A DNA stretch of 64,000 nucleotides, taken from NCBI RefSeq assembly GCF_011806405.1, contig NZ_JAATOW010000029.1:1-64000 (forward strand), given 5' to 3'. Shown here in pieces: positions 63,908 through 64,000 of the stretch. This stretch comes from Pseudooceanicola sp. HF7. Lineage in GTDB: Bacteria > Pseudomonadota > Alphaproteobacteria > Rhodobacterales > Rhodobacteraceae. How positions within the stretch are numbered: position 1 is the stretch's first letter; each line of letters starts with the position of its first letter. A program made the translations under genes and the position numbers. Under the pieces are notes generated by a model that saw nothing but the letters and a program-made list of their open reading frames with translations, had not been told where the DNA came from and did not search any database.

Positions 63908-63977
63908 TTTGAGCTTTGAGCTTTGAGCTTTGAGCTTTGAGCTTTGAGCTTTGAGCTTTGAGCTTTGAGCTTTGAGC
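63908..63977. repeat. Ten exact tandem copies of TTTGAGC
   Basis: A 7-base unit repeated ten times without change. It lies in the 354-base stretch 63647-64000, which shows no gene I can support; a minus-strand frame through the repeat is an artefact of the 7-base period. Confidence 0.95.
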
Positions 63978-64000
63978 AATGCCCCGTAGCAGCCTATCGA

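Noticed and set aside
63773-63979. Minus-strand frame coding repeated KAQSSKL units
   Set aside because: The 7-base repeat forces a 7-residue period. There is no ribosome site and no homology that I recognise.

Overview
The window looks like chromosomal DNA of an alphaproteobacterium of the Rhodobacteraceae (Roseobacter group). This is inferred from the high GC content, the TRAP transporter, the F0 operon with separate b and b' subunits, MipZ, a CbiG-CobJ fusion, an ectABC-ask operon with a divergent ectR, and short gene overlaps throughout. No search was run, so family names rest on recognised motifs, length and context. No tRNA, rRNA, CRISPR array, phage or intact insertion sequence was seen.

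Layout. (1) 1-6616, minus strand: a feruloyl-CoA-synthetase-type ligase (cut by the window edge), a MarR regulator, a crotonase and an SDR form one operon. A DctPQM TRAP transporter lies upstream. Both operons carry a closely matching 19-bp imperfect palindrome, so the MarR protein may control both uptake and catabolism. (2) 7317-14071, minus: a corrin-ring block (cobM, cbiG-cobJ, cobI, cobL, cobH, cbiX and a small membrane protein). (3) 14463-19697: a glutathionyl-hydroquinone-reductase-like GST, a receiver-domain protein, the plus-strand group DUF1636-cobC-cobD, and a lytic transglycosylase. (4) smc on the minus strand. (5) 23563-33558, plus: a cobalamin riboswitch precedes cbiM, cobW, a GNAT, cobN, a second GNAT, an LrgA/LrgB pair, cobO and a GntR regulator. 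(6) 33706-36426, minus: the ATP synthase F0 operon atpI-B-E-F'-F with a terminator.

(7) 36611-39473: an ArsR regulator behind two palindromes, a DMT exporter, a LysR regulator and a small membrane-anchored protein. (8) 39888-48148, plus: ffh, four tandem GNAT acetyltransferases, chorismate mutase, then the ribosome block rpsP-rimM-trmD-rplS-rpmE. That block is interrupted by a 44-residue membrane peptide and a sulfotransferase-like gene. (9) 48231-50962: an APC-like permease, mipZ and a DinB protein. (10) 50966-54296: the zinc system znuB-znuC-zur divergent from znuA, with Zur-box-like sequence between. (11) 54337-58521: an unknown gene divergent from a CheB-CheR-PAS protein that lacks a kinase domain. 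(12) 58610-63096: ask-ectC-ectB-ectA divergent from ectR. (13) 63137-64000: a PagL-like lipid A deacylase and a ten-copy heptanucleotide repeat.

Two themes stand out. Most B12 genes sit in three separate operons that mix anaerobic-type parts (CbiX, CbiG domain, CbiM) with aerobic-type parts (CobN, CobL, CobO). A short dispersed REP-like repeat occurs in several B12 intergenic gaps, and one copy lies in frame inside cobN.
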